The notes under the pieces are model-generated. The model ran no database searches, was not told where the DNA came from, and worked only from the letters and a program-made list of their open reading frames with translations. A stretch of 64,000 bases of DNA, from assembly GCF_002860255.1 (NCBI RefSeq), contig NZ_PGVE01000090.1:1-64000 (forward strand), written 5' to 3'. The translations under genes and the position numbers were made by a program. This document shows, one piece after another, positions 16,851-24,956 of this stretch. Each line of letters begins with the position of its first letter. Positions within the stretch are counted from its first letter, which is position 1. The stretch is from Neobacillus cucumis (GTDB lineage Bacteria > Bacillota > Bacilli > Bacillales > Cytobacillaceae).

Positions 16851-17201
16851 TTAACATACATCACACTTTTCAATAAATGGAGCGGTGTTCTCATTTGAAA
16901 TAATTACTTTATCCGTATAGATTTCTTTTAATGCCTTCACCATTTTTTTCCCAATCCCTTGAAAACGATGTGATGGGTTTACAGATATGTGCTGAATGAT
17001 AATCGTATTGCCGGAATGATCAAAAAGGACTCCTAGTAGCCCGATGATATCTTCTTCCTTCCAAAGAAAAAGCTGCCAATCCTCTTCTGTTTCGTATTTC
17101 TTCATGGTTAACTGGAGCTTCTTCAAGTCCTTTTCAGTTGGCATAAAGGACAACAAGCCCATGGCAATCTTTTCGAAAGTCTTCTTGTATCGAATTAACA
17201 T
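16851..17201 (-). CDS. ribT: GNAT acetyltransferase RibT
   Basis: Small GNAT-fold N-acetyltransferase (116 aa). It opens with MLIRYKKTFEKIAMGLLSF and has the acetyl-CoA loop SVNPSHRFQGIGKKMV near residues 73-88. By recall it closely resembles B. subtilis RibT, the last gene of the riboflavin operon, whose substrate is not established. Here it stands alone: neither ribH nor any other rib gene flanks it. The C-terminus is somewhat shorter than the 124-aa B. subtilis protein. Confidence 0.85.
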   Translation of the reverse strand: MLIRYKKTFEKIAMGLLSFMPTEKDLKKLQLTMKKYETEEDWQLFLWKEEDIIGLLGVLFDHSGNTIIIQHISVNPSHRFQGIGKKMVKALKEIYTDKVIISNENTAPFIEKCDVC

Positions 17202-17374
17202 TTTGATCCCTCATTATATTAAATAAACCGTTTTTCCGTCTGGTTTAACAATAGTATATTTTTTCCAAATTATCGAATAATAAACATTTATTCATTATAT
17301 GTAATTTGAATTTATTATGTTTCATTAAATAACATCATACATAAATAATGGGCAATCTCCAAATTAGTTATCCA

Positions 17375-17467
17375 TTATTTACCAGGAACAATGAAAATCC
17401 AGTAAATTAATCCCCATATTACTGAAAGACCAATTAGAATACCAAATAACAACCAGTTACTTTTCAT
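17375..17467 (-). CDS. Possible 30-aa single-pass membrane peptide
   Basis: A minus-strand ATG at 17467 opens a 30-codon frame: MKSNWLLFGILIGLSVIWGL followed by IYWIFIVPGK. It is almost entirely one hydrophobic helix with a positively charged start. GGAGG lies 12 bases upstream, which is a long spacing. I do not recognise a family. It could be real or a chance hydrophobic frame in AT-rich DNA. Confidence 0.45.
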   Translation of the reverse strand: MKSNWLLFGILIGLSVIWGLIYWIFIVPGK

Positions 17468-17587
17468 AACAGAAAGTTTCCTCCAAAAAACATGCATTCA
17501 TCCTGCCATCATTCTACACTAAATAACAAAAATAATCTATTTTCTCTTATAATTGTTGCAGAATATCCGCGAAAAGTTGTGAAACTA

Positions 17588-17614
17588 TGAAACTCCCAGG
17601 TAAAATATTACGTT
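17588..17614 (+). promoter_or_regulatory. Candidate ECF (SigM-type) promoter of ypuA
   Basis: TGAAAC, 17 bases, then CGTT resembles the SigM class (TGAAAC / CGTC). I recall ypuA as a SigM-regulon gene in B. subtilis. It lies about 80 bases before the ATG. Confidence 0.42.
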
Positions 17615-17695
17615 TATATAAAGGGTTTCGGTTATATTATTAAAAGGGCTTTTATATTTTATTTTACGACAGCAAAACTTCCAAGGAGGCATACT

Positions 17696-18559
17696 ATGAA
17701 AAAATTATTCATTCTTCTTATTGTATCACTAATAAGTTTATATCCTATCCACAGCTTTGCTGATATGGCCGAAGGGGATATGATTGTTACTTTAGGAGCA
17801 AATTTAACAGAAGAACAAAAAGAAAGTTTGTTAACAGAGATGGGTGCACCTTCAGATGTACAAATTGTTACTGTTACCAACCAGGAGGAACATCAATATT
17901 TAGGAAAGTACGTTGCGAATTCTCTAATAGGCACAAAAGCCATTTCATCTTCGGCTATTACTATTGCACCAAAAGGAGCAGGTATTACTGTTAAAACAAA
18001 GAATATTAACTGGGTAACAGATGAAATGTATGTTAATGCACTAATTACAGCAGGAGTTAAAGATGCTAACATCTATATTACTGCACCTATTTCTGTGTCT
18101 GGTACAGCCGCTTTAACAGGAATTATTAAAGCATATGAAATTTCTGCGGACAAAACCATTCCTGAAGAGGTCAAACAGGCAGCTAACCAAGAGATGGTGG
18201 AAACAGCAAAGCTGGGGGACTCTATTGGGGATAAGAATGCGGCTGCATTGATTGCGAAGGTAAAAGAGGAAATTGCTAAAAACAAGCCGAAAAATGATGC
18301 GGAATTAAAGAGCATTATTGAACAAGCGGCTAAAGATTTAAATGTAACTCTATCAGATGCAGAGATGAACAGGCTAATTGATTTTTTTAACAAGCTTAAA
18401 GATTTAAATATTGACTGGAATCAGGTTAGCGACCAGCTGAATAAAGCAAAAGATCGGATTTCGAAATATCTACAATCAGAGGAGGGGCAAGGTTTCTTAG
18501 AAAAGCTAAAACAGTTTTTCATATGGCTGATTGATGCCATTAAATCCATTTTTTCTTAA
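17696..18559 (+). CDS. ypuA: Secreted DUF1002 protein YpuA
   Basis: Exported protein (287 aa) of the DUF1002 family, function unknown. The signal peptide is at residues 1-22 (MKKLFILLIVSLISLYPIHS, cut after SFA). The rest is soluble, with GANLTEEQKESLLTEMGAP near the start, a pattern typical of the family. A C-terminal helical region ends in a hydrophobic stretch (FFIWLIDAIKSIF). The ATG follows AAGGAGG. It precedes lysA convergently, as ypuA does near this region in B. subtilis, and a SigM-like promoter links it to envelope stress. Confidence 0.88.
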   Translation: MKKLFILLIVSLISLYPIHSFADMAEGDMIVTLGANLTEEQKESLLTEMGAPSDVQIVTVTNQEEHQYLGKYVANSLIGTKAISSSAITIAPKGAGITVKTKNINWVTDEMYVNALITAGVKDANIYITAPISVSGTAALTGIIKAYEISADKTIPEEVKQAANQEMVETAKLGDSIGDKNAAALIAKVKEEIAKNKPKNDAELKSIIEQAAKDLNVTLSDAEMNRLIDFFNKLKDLNIDWNQVSDQLNKAKDRISKYLQSEEGQGFLEKLKQFFIWLIDAIKSIFS

Positions 18560-18566
18560 GGATTAG

Positions 18567-18598
18567 AAAAGCTGCCGCAACATGCGGCAGCTTTTTTA
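18567..18598. terminator. Bidirectional terminator between ypuA and lysA
   Basis: AAAAGCTGCCGCA pairs with TGCGGCAGCTTTT over a 3-base loop, with T-runs on both sides. It serves both convergent genes. Confidence 0.92.
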
Positions 18599-18627
18599 TT
18601 TTCATATATATATTCAAGTTATTTCAC

Positions 18628-19932
18628 TTACTTTAATGGTAAATCCAATCTGACTAAGTCCTCATAAGATTCTCTTTTCACCACAAGTGCAGCCCTTCCA
18701 TTTTCAACAAACACAACTGCTGGACGAGGAATCCGATTGTAATTATTGGCCATTGAATAACCGTATGCACCTGTACAGAATACTGCCAAAATGTCCTCTT
18801 CCCCTGCTTCTGGAAGTGGTAAATCCCATATTAACATGTCTCCTGATTCACAGCATTTTCCAGCAATAGACACGGTTTGATTGGCTTTAGCTAATGGTTT
18901 ATTAGCAAGAACCGCTTCATATTTTGCTTGATATAGGGCTGGACGGATATTATCACTCATTCCCCCATCAACTGCTAGATATTTTCTTACGCCTGGAACC
19001 TCTTTTGATGAACCTACCTTATATAAGGTAATACCAGCATCACCTACAAGTGAACGCCCTGGCTCAATCCAAATTTCCGGCATTTTTAAGGAATGCTGTT
19101 CAGCTAAGTGTTTTACTTCTGTAATAATTTCCCGGACATATTGTGAAGGTTGAATCGGTTCATCTTCCTTAGTATAGCGAATACCGAAGCCGCCGCCTAA
19201 ATTTAGGACTTTGGCTTCAAAAGATAGCTCAATTTTCCACTGTTCAAGCTTTTCAACTATTTTTTTGGCTGCCAGTAAGAACCCAGTAGTTTCAAAAATT
19301 TGAGAACCAATGTGACAATGCAGTCCCAGAACATCAAAAGAGTCACATTCCATTGCTATTCTTAATGCCTTTTCAGCTTGCCCATTTTGAAGATCAAAAC
19401 CAAATTTTGAATCTTCCTGACCAGTTAAGATGTAATCATGAGTATGCGCTTCAATTCCAGGTGTAATCCTTAATAGAATATGGACAAACGCATTTTTCTC
19501 TCGACACAATGTTTTTAGCAGTTCGAGTTCAGTAAAGTTATCAACGACAATACAGCCAATCCTATGATCTAACGCCATTTCTAACTCTTCTCTGCTCTTA
19601 TTATTTCCGTGAAAATGAATCCTTTCCACTGGAAATCCTGCTACAATAGCCGTATATAACTCTCCTCCAGATACAACATCTAGAGATAACCCCTCTTCTT
19701 CCGCCAACTGAATCATTGCAACGGTTGAAAAAGCTTTGCTGGCATAGGCTACTTGGGCAGTCACGTTTAACTCATCAAATGTTTGTTTAAAGCCCCTAGC
19801 CCTTTCTCTCATTAAGGCCACATCATACACATATAAAGGAGTACCGTATTGCCGTGCTAATTCAACGGCATCTACTCCGCCTATTTCCAGATTTCCATTC
19901 TTATTTACACCAGTTGATCCGTAAAAGTACAT
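18628..19932 (-). CDS. lysA: Diaminopimelate decarboxylase LysA
   Basis: PLP enzyme (434 aa) converting meso-diaminopimelate to lysine, the last step of lysine synthesis. The PLP lysine lies in VAYASKAFS. Other signatures are LHCHIGSQI, LNLGGGFGIRYT, WIEPGRSLVGDAG and CCESGD. The ATG at 19932 (MYFYGSTG...) follows GAGGGAGAGGG and fits the B. subtilis N-terminus; the frame extends eight codons further. I looked for a lysine riboswitch upstream and saw none: the gap to spoVAF is only about 170 bases and holds a terminator. Confidence 0.96.
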   Translation of the reverse strand: MYFYGSTGVNKNGNLEIGGVDAVELARQYGTPLYVYDVALMRERARGFKQTFDELNVTAQVAYASKAFSTVAMIQLAEEEGLSLDVVSGGELYTAIVAGFPVERIHFHGNNKSREELEMALDHRIGCIVVDNFTELELLKTLCREKNAFVHILLRITPGIEAHTHDYILTGQEDSKFGFDLQNGQAEKALRIAMECDSFDVLGLHCHIGSQIFETTGFLLAAKKIVEKLEQWKIELSFEAKVLNLGGGFGIRYTKEDEPIQPSQYVREIITEVKHLAEQHSLKMPEIWIEPGRSLVGDAGITLYKVGSSKEVPGVRKYLAVDGGMSDNIRPALYQAKYEAVLANKPLAKANQTVSIAGKCCESGDMLIWDLPLPEAGEEDILAVFCTGAYGYSMANNYNRIPRPAVVFVENGRAALVVKRESYEDLVRLDLPLK

Positions 19933-19978
19933 TCCCTCTCCCTCTCTTCGCTCCACTACTATAGTCTATGAGACCAGC

Positions 19979-20020
19979 TAAAAAACAAATAGACAGAATC
20001 TATATAAGATACTGCCTATT
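19979..20020. terminator. Terminator between spoVAF and lysA
   Basis: AATAGACAG pairs with CTGCCTATT (one wobble) and is flanked by T-runs on either strand. It ends the spoVA transcript. Confidence 0.75.
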
Positions 20021-20104
20021 TTTTTTATTAAACTAACCTTTTATTTAAATAAAATAACTTTAGCATAACTTAAAAAAAACTGCAATTATAAAACAAGCAT
20101 TCAT

Positions 20105-21595
20105 CTATTTCCTATTTGCACCAGGCGGTTGACGGAAACGATTTCTCGGCCGTACGATACTTGGCCTTAGCAAGGAGCCTGGAATGGCACGACGTACGAG
20201 AATTTGCATAAATCCCTTTGGTTCGAAAGGAAGAAACGGCCAAAAATATGGTGTGTTGAAAGCCCGCATTCTTACAACAAATAAAAACATTAATGTACTG
20301 CCGACGATAAACCCTGGTGTATGGAATAGGGCTACCAGGATCATTAGAATCAATCTGGCAATCTTGTTTGCTACTCCTAACTCATAACTTGGAGTGGTAA
20401 AGGTACCTATACCTGCTACGGCCACATAAAGGATAACCTCTGGTACAAAAAGCCCAACATCAATAGCAATTTGTCCAATCAATACAGCAGCAATTAAGCC
20501 CATGGCTGTTGATAATGGGGTTGGAGTATGTATAGCGGCCATTCTTAAAAATTCGATACCAAAATCAGCTAATATCAATTGGACTACTACCGGGATATTC
20601 GTTTGTTCGTTCGGTCCAATAAAGGCAATTTTTTCAGGTAATAGGGACGGTTCCATTACAAATAGCAGCCATAACGGCAGCAATAAAATGGAAGCTAGGA
20701 TTCCTAGAAATCTTGTCCATCTTACAAAAGTACCCATTGCTGGGGATTCTCGAAATTCTTCCGCATGCTGAACATGATGAAAAAACGTTGTCGGTGTAAT
20801 GATGACGCTTGGTGATGTATCACAATAAATAATGACATGACCTTCTAATATATGTGCAGCGGCCACGTCCGCTCTTTCTGTATATCTTACCATTGGAAAA
20901 GGATTCCACCCCTGTTTGACGATAAATTCCTCAATGGTCTTATCCCCCATTGGTATCCCATCCACTTGAATTGCCTTTATTTCTTTTCTAAGAATATTAA
21001 GTAAATCCGGGTCAGCGACATCCTCTAAATAGCCGATTGCCACATCTGTTTTTGATCTTTCTCCTACTTTAATCATTTCAAAGCGGAGTCTCTCATCACG
21101 GATTCTTCTTCTTGTAAGAGCAGTATTTAGGATGATATTTTCTACAAATCCATCACGTGAACCACGGACAACCTTCTCAGTATCCGGTTCTTGAGGAGAC
21201 CTGCCAGGATAGCTCCTTACATCAACGGCTAATGCCGTATTTTCCCCTTCAATTACAACGACAATTTGGCCTGAGAGTACTAAATCAACAAGTTCATCTA
21301 ATTGATGAATAGGTTGGACGGATTGATTGAGAAGCCGATTATAAATGAGTTTATAGATGTCCAATGTTTGTTTTTCATGATCATTTATTTGGACGAGTTC
21401 TTCTATTAATTCAATGATATAACGAGTATCACATAGACCATTACAGTAATAAATTTGGACATCTTTTTTGAGAACTTTCAGCTTTCTAACGCCTAAGTCA
21501 AAGCTTATGCCCAGCCCAACTCTTTGTTTCATATAATTCTCTATTTCATTCACTGATTCAGGGATTGGCCATTTTTGCTCATTGCTCCTTGACAT
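20105..21595 (-). CDS. spoVAF: Stage V sporulation protein AF
   Basis: GerA-like membrane protein (496 aa) of the spore inner membrane, involved in germination and dipicolinate release. It has a large soluble N-terminal domain (about 1-290) and then five to six membrane segments (ASILLLPLWLLFVM onward) with the PTPLSTAMGLIAAVLIGQIA stretch. The ATG at 21595 follows AAAGGAG with suitable spacing, so the six upstream codons are probably not translated. It overlaps spoVAEA by 17 bases and is the last gene of the operon. Confidence 0.94.
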   Translation of the reverse strand: MSRSNEQKWPIPESVNEIENYMKQRVGLGISFDLGVRKLKVLKKDVQIYYCNGLCDTRYIIELIEELVQINDHEKQTLDIYKLIYNRLLNQSVQPIHQLDELVDLVLSGQIVVVIEGENTALAVDVRSYPGRSPQEPDTEKVVRGSRDGFVENIILNTALTRRRIRDERLRFEMIKVGERSKTDVAIGYLEDVADPDLLNILRKEIKAIQVDGIPMGDKTIEEFIVKQGWNPFPMVRYTERADVAAAHILEGHVIIYCDTSPSVIITPTTFFHHVQHAEEFRESPAMGTFVRWTRFLGILASILLLPLWLLFVMEPSLLPEKIAFIGPNEQTNIPVVVQLILADFGIEFLRMAAIHTPTPLSTAMGLIAAVLIGQIAIDVGLFVPEVILYVAVAGIGTFTTPSYELGVANKIARLILMILVALFHTPGFIVGSTLMFLFVVRMRAFNTPYFWPFLPFEPKGFMQILVRRAIPGSLLRPSIVRPRNRFRQPPGANRK

Positions 21596-22157
21596 GAAAG
21601 CCACTCCTTTCAAGTATAAGTTCTACAGCTTTTTTGGTTATCGGTGCACCCAACTTGTAAGAGTCGTGCCGTGCCATTTTTCCGATATCACCCACTCCTA
21701 CGATAAGGGGGATATCTAATTCATCTAAACAATAAACCGTATCACCATTTATCCTCCCTATTTCTAATTCTTGTATTCCATACTTATCAACACCATAGGG
21801 AGTTAAGACTCCATCACGATCAATGCTTACGTCCACTCGTGTCCATTCCTCATGTCTAGACCTTGCTGCAACCGCAATGGCTCCTAAAACTTCTATATCT
21901 TTATGCGTAGCAACATATTTTAAAGCTTCTTCTCCAGCACCTTCACCCACGATACCGCTGTCATCAAACATTACTAAAACGGGATCGTGTGGTGTCTTTT
22001 TTATTAATCTAACAATTTCCGGCCCCGTTAATTTGGAAGGATTTCCATAGGAACTGGTAATACAACGCCCACCTATCTCTTTGGCTACATATTCAACAGC
22101 CCTTTTTGCATATTCATCACCGTCAGTAATCAAAATGACGCGCCTCCGAATACTCAT
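21579..22157 (-). CDS. spoVAEA: Stage V sporulation protein AE-a
   Basis: Soluble 192-aa protein of the spoVA operon. It starts MSIRRRVILITDGDEYAKRA and has conserved stretches FDDSGIVGEGAGEEAL, DVSIDRDGVLTPYGVDK and IVGVGDIGKMARHD. It resembles B. subtilis SpoVAEa, a peripheral spore protein of unclear function. AGGAAGG precedes the ATG. Directly upstream sits spoVAB rather than spoVAEB, so the normal neighbours AC, AD and AEB are missing. Confidence 0.92.
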   Translation of the reverse strand: MSIRRRVILITDGDEYAKRAVEYVAKEIGGRCITSSYGNPSKLTGPEIVRLIKKTPHDPVLVMFDDSGIVGEGAGEEALKYVATHKDIEVLGAIAVAARSRHEEWTRVDVSIDRDGVLTPYGVDKYGIQELEIGRINGDTVYCLDELDIPLIVGVGDIGKMARHDSYKLGAPITKKAVELILERSGFHVKEQ

Positions 22158-22239
22158 ACTTTGATGTCCTTCCTAATTAAAGAGTTATTGACTTAGAAAC
22201 TCTGCCGTCATACCTATTGGGTCAATCCTTACCGCTTTT

Positions 22240-22662
22240 TTAATGATGAATAAAGTAAAGCCATTGAAAGATTGACCCGAAAATTTTTCCTAATACGATA
22301 GCCATTATTAAAATAATAATTTGTCCATCTAGCCGAATCCTTTTGGCAAGGATTGGAAAAACATTTACCACTTCAGTTAATCCAGCTGCCAGCATTCCAA
22401 CAAATACTCCTCCGGTTAGTCCAAGGGGAATTAAGAAATAGGATGAGATATGAAGCCCCGGGTCCCGTAAGCTGGCAAACACGCCCACAAGGACCCCCAA
22501 TACTACTGCCCATTCGTAATATTGAATCATACTTAATGATTTAGAAAGCTGTGTTAGCCTTGGGATAATCCCTAAGACTGTTAAAAATGCAACAAAACCT
22601 GCACCAACCATCAATCCACTTGCAAGCCCTATAAAGATAACCATCAAGATTTTAATCATCAT
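22240..22662 (-). CDS. spoVAB: Stage V sporulation protein AB
   Basis: Small membrane protein (140 aa) with four hydrophobic helices (KILMVIFIGLASGLMVGAGF at the start), matching SpoVAB in length and position. It acts with SpoVAA and the other SpoVA proteins in dipicolinic acid movement across the spore inner membrane. The start overlaps the spoVAA end by 11 bases. The gene is followed after 82 bases by spoVAEA. Confidence 0.92.
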   Translation of the reverse strand: MMIKILMVIFIGLASGLMVGAGFVAFLTVLGIIPRLTQLSKSLSMIQYYEWAVVLGVLVGVFASLRDPGLHISSYFLIPLGLTGGVFVGMLAAGLTEVVNVFPILAKRIRLDGQIIILIMAIVLGKIFGSIFQWLYFIHH

Positions 22663-23272
22663 TGATATGCTTCATACTTTCTTTATTTTCATGAATGACA
22701 ACATAATTATCTAAATCAAGCTGATAATTAAAGATCTCTACCTCAAGTGGACTGGGTTCTTCATTTAAACGATGTTTGAACACATGATTAAAAAAAAGAA
22801 TCATTCCAAGACCGAGACCAATTGAATAAGGAATCTGAAAAAGCAATGGTTTATCTGCTTTTTTTTCAGTAATAATGGTGTATATTTTTTCCTGAACGCT
22901 TCTCATACTGACATCATCATGAAAATTCATGATGGTCATGGCCGAACCAAAAAACATTAAAAACCATATTAGGATAAAGATAGGCAGTGAAACCTTCTTT
23001 TTCTTAAAAACCACTTCGACAATTGTCTGAGCGGGACCAATGGATTGGACATCCGCATCTTCAAACATTGTGGTAATTTTTTGAATAACCTTCATGACAT
23101 CGATGACGATAATATTTTGATCCCTTTCCGTAACCTGATAAATCGTCATTAATTTTAATTTTGATAGGACCGCTTCTGGGGCAATAATTTGGGCAACATC
23201 CTTTAAAAGGATTTTCTCTTCTGGTCGGACATGAACACGGTGCCGCATGCGAATGTAGATTGTTTTTTCCAA
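22652..23272 (-). CDS. spoVAA: Stage V sporulation protein AA
   Basis: Spore inner-membrane protein (206 aa), first gene of the spoVA operon. An N-terminal soluble domain (YIRMRHRVHVRPEEKI) is followed by two membrane helices near residues 122-140 and 165-185. The TTG at 23272 is chosen because GGGAAGTG lies upstream, because the product then begins MEKTIYIRMRHR like B. subtilis SpoVAA (also 206 aa), and because a SigG-type promoter sits inside the longer frame that reaches 23335. Confidence 0.9.
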   Translation of the reverse strand: MEKTIYIRMRHRVHVRPEEKILLKDVAQIIAPEAVLSKLKLMTIYQVTERDQNIIVIDVMKVIQKITTMFEDADVQSIGPAQTIVEVVFKKKKVSLPIFILIWFLMFFGSAMTIMNFHDDVSMRSVQEKIYTIITEKKADKPLLFQIPYSIGLGLGMILFFNHVFKHRLNEEPSPLEVEIFNYQLDLDNYVVIHENKESMKHINDD

Positions 23273-23307
23273 AACATTCACTTCCCACACAATGATTTCC
23301 TCATCAA

Positions 23308-23337
23308 TAGTATGGATAATTTCAAGTCCTTTCATGT
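23308..23337 (-). promoter_or_regulatory. Candidate SigG promoter of the spoVA operon
   Basis: On the minus strand ACATG, 18 bases, then CATACTA match the forespore SigG class (gHATR at -35, cATWMTA at -10), with the -10 exact. spoVA is SigG-dependent in B. subtilis. Confidence 0.6.
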
Positions 23338-23346
23338 AAGAAAATG

Positions 23347-23377
23347 AAAAACCGTATGGATCAGAGATCCATACGGT
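23347..23377 (-). terminator. Terminator after sigF
   Basis: Perfect 12-bp stem ACCGTATGGATC / GATCCATACGGT with a 3-base loop, followed by TTTTTCATTTT. It overlaps the sigF stop codon. Confidence 0.88.
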
Positions 23378-24119
23378 CCTTCATTTGTTGTAGTATTTTT
23401 TTTTCAAGTCTTGAAACCTGTACCTGAGAAATTCCCAGCCTCACTGCCACCTCAGATTGGGTTTGATCTTTATAATATCGCAAATAAACAATCAATCTTT
23501 CCCGTTCATCTAACTCTCGGATTGCTTCTTTTAATGCAATTTTATCAAACCATTTCCCTTCATTACCGTCATCAATTTGGTCAAGTAATGTGATTGGATC
23601 TCCATCATTTTCATAAACCGTTTCGTGAATAGATGATGGTGTCCTGCTTGCTTCTTGTGCAAGGATTACATCCTCGGGTGGTAGTTCTAGATGAGCTGAA
23701 ATTTCATTTACAGTCGGTATTCTTCCCAGCGTTTTTGATAATTCATCCTTTGCTTTTCGGATTCTGTTCCCCATTTCTTTCAATGAGCGGCTAACCTTAA
23801 CGGTCCCGTCGTCACGGATGAAACGTTGAATCTCACCAATAATCATCGGCACTGCATAAGTGGAAAATTTGACATCATAGGATAGATCAAACTTATCAAC
23901 AGATTTTAATAATCCAATACAACCAATTTGGAATAAATCATCCGGGTCATAACCCCTGTTTAGAAACCGCTGGACAACAGACCAGACAAGACGCATATTT
24001 TTTTCAACGATTAAATCTCTTGATTCTTGATCTCCAGCTTGGCTCTTTTTAATGAGCTCTTTTACTTCATGATCTTTTAAGTATGTTTGACTTTTATCGT
24101 TCTTGACCTCCACATCCAT
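23361..24119 (-). CDS. sigF: Forespore sigma factor SigF
   Basis: RNA polymerase sigma-F (252 aa), the first compartment-specific sigma factor of the forespore, kept inactive by SpoIIAB. Region 2 contains RLVWSVVQRFLNRGYDPDDLFQ... and FSTYAVPMIIGEIQRFIRDD. Region 3 and region 4 (ERERLIVYLRYYKDQTQSEVA, then the helix-turn-helix LGISQVQVSRLEKK) follow. AAGGAG lies eight bases before the ATG at 24119; an in-frame TTG two codons earlier is too close to it. It is third in the spoIIAA-AB-sigF operon. Confidence 0.97.
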   Translation of the reverse strand: MDVEVKNDKSQTYLKDHEVKELIKKSQAGDQESRDLIVEKNMRLVWSVVQRFLNRGYDPDDLFQIGCIGLLKSVDKFDLSYDVKFSTYAVPMIIGEIQRFIRDDGTVKVSRSLKEMGNRIRKAKDELSKTLGRIPTVNEISAHLELPPEDVILAQEASRTPSSIHETVYENDGDPITLLDQIDDGNEGKWFDKIALKEAIRELDERERLIVYLRYYKDQTQSEVAVRLGISQVQVSRLEKKILQQMKDRMDL

Positions 24120-24131
24120 CGGCAAGTCTCC

Positions 24132-24572
24132 TTAATTGCAAAGCATTTTGTTAAGTTTTAAATGCTTCCGTAATCTAACCTCGGTTCCGCTGCCTGGCTG
24201 TGAATGAACCTCTACCTCATCCATGAAATTTTCCATGATGGTGAAACCCATACCGGAACGTTCTAAATCCGGCTTTGTTGTAAATAATGGCTGACGAGCT
24301 TCCTCCACATCTGCTATACCTAAACCAACATCTTTAATTGTCATGTCTATGAGACTGTCTTCAATCGTTACATTAATATAGACAATCCCGCTAGGATCAT
24401 TTTCATAACCATGAATAATCGCATTAGTTACAGCCTCTGATACGACTGTTTTAATCTCAGTCAGTTCATCCATTGTAGGATCCAGCTGAGCAATAAAAGC
24501 AGCAACAGTTACACGGGCAAATGACTCATTTTGACTTAAAGCACTGAATTGAAGATTCATCTCATTCTTCAC
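24132..24572 (-). CDS. spoIIAB: Anti-sigma F factor and kinase SpoIIAB
   Basis: GHKL-fold anti-sigma factor (146 aa) that binds SigF and phosphorylates SpoIIAA. ATP-binding motifs are VSEAVTNAIIHGYEN (N-box), IKDVGLGI (G1) and RSGMGFTIMENFMD (G2). The start is a GTG at 24572, directly next to the SpoIIAA stop. Length is as in B. subtilis (146 aa). Confidence 0.97.
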   Translation of the reverse strand: MKNEMNLQFSALSQNESFARVTVAAFIAQLDPTMDELTEIKTVVSEAVTNAIIHGYENDPSGIVYINVTIEDSLIDMTIKDVGLGIADVEEARQPLFTTKPDLERSGMGFTIMENFMDEVEVHSQPGSGTEVRLRKHLKLNKMLCN

Positions 24573-24923
24573 TCAGGCCACCCCCAATCTTTGCAATGCA
24601 AATTCCTCTGTCGGTTCCATTTTGATGATTTTAAATAAACCAGACATATCGAATAATCTCTGTATTGCAGGGGAAATCGCACAAACTACCATTTCTCCGT
24701 GCACCTGTTTTATTTGTTTGTATCTACCTAAGATAACCCCTAGCCCTGAACTATCCATAAAAGTTAGTTGTTCTAGATTTAACACAATATGCCGTATATC
24801 ATTTTTTTCAATAACTGCTGTAGCTTGTTCGCGAAGTTCATCTGCTGTGTGATGATCAAGCTCCCCGCTTAAGCGGATGCATAAAACATCATGTTTTGTT
24901 TCCATCTCAATGTTAAGACTCAC
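24573..24923 (-). CDS. spoIIAA: Anti-anti-sigma factor SpoIIAA
   Basis: STAS-domain protein (116 aa) that frees SigF by binding SpoIIAB when dephosphorylated. The phospho-acceptor serine is in FMDSSGLGVILGRYK. The GTG at 24923 is chosen: AAGGAGG lies nine bases upstream and the product then starts MSLNIEM like the B. subtilis protein, whereas the frame runs 12 codons further up. It is the first gene of the operon, behind a SigH-type promoter and a Spo0A box. Confidence 0.96.
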   Translation of the reverse strand: MSLNIEMETKHDVLCIRLSGELDHHTADELREQATAVIEKNDIRHIVLNLEQLTFMDSSGLGVILGRYKQIKQVHGEMVVCAISPAIQRLFDMSGLFKIIKMEPTEEFALQRLGVA

Positions 24924-24956
24924 TATTCCCGGCCTCCTTAATCTGGTATAGTGAGT

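Larger units (their letters stand above)
17202..17695. other. Low-coding intergenic stretch between ribT and ypuA
   Basis: This 494-base AT-rich region contains only a possible 30-codon minus-strand gene at 17375-17467 and an ECF-like promoter at 17588. No structured RNA, riboswitch or rib gene remnant was recognised, although the riboflavin operon lies here in B. subtilis. Confidence 0.6.

Noticed and set aside
19933..20104. Lysine riboswitch upstream of lysA
   Set aside because: The gap is only about 170 bases, holds the spoVAF terminator, and shows none of the multi-helix junction expected of the L-box.
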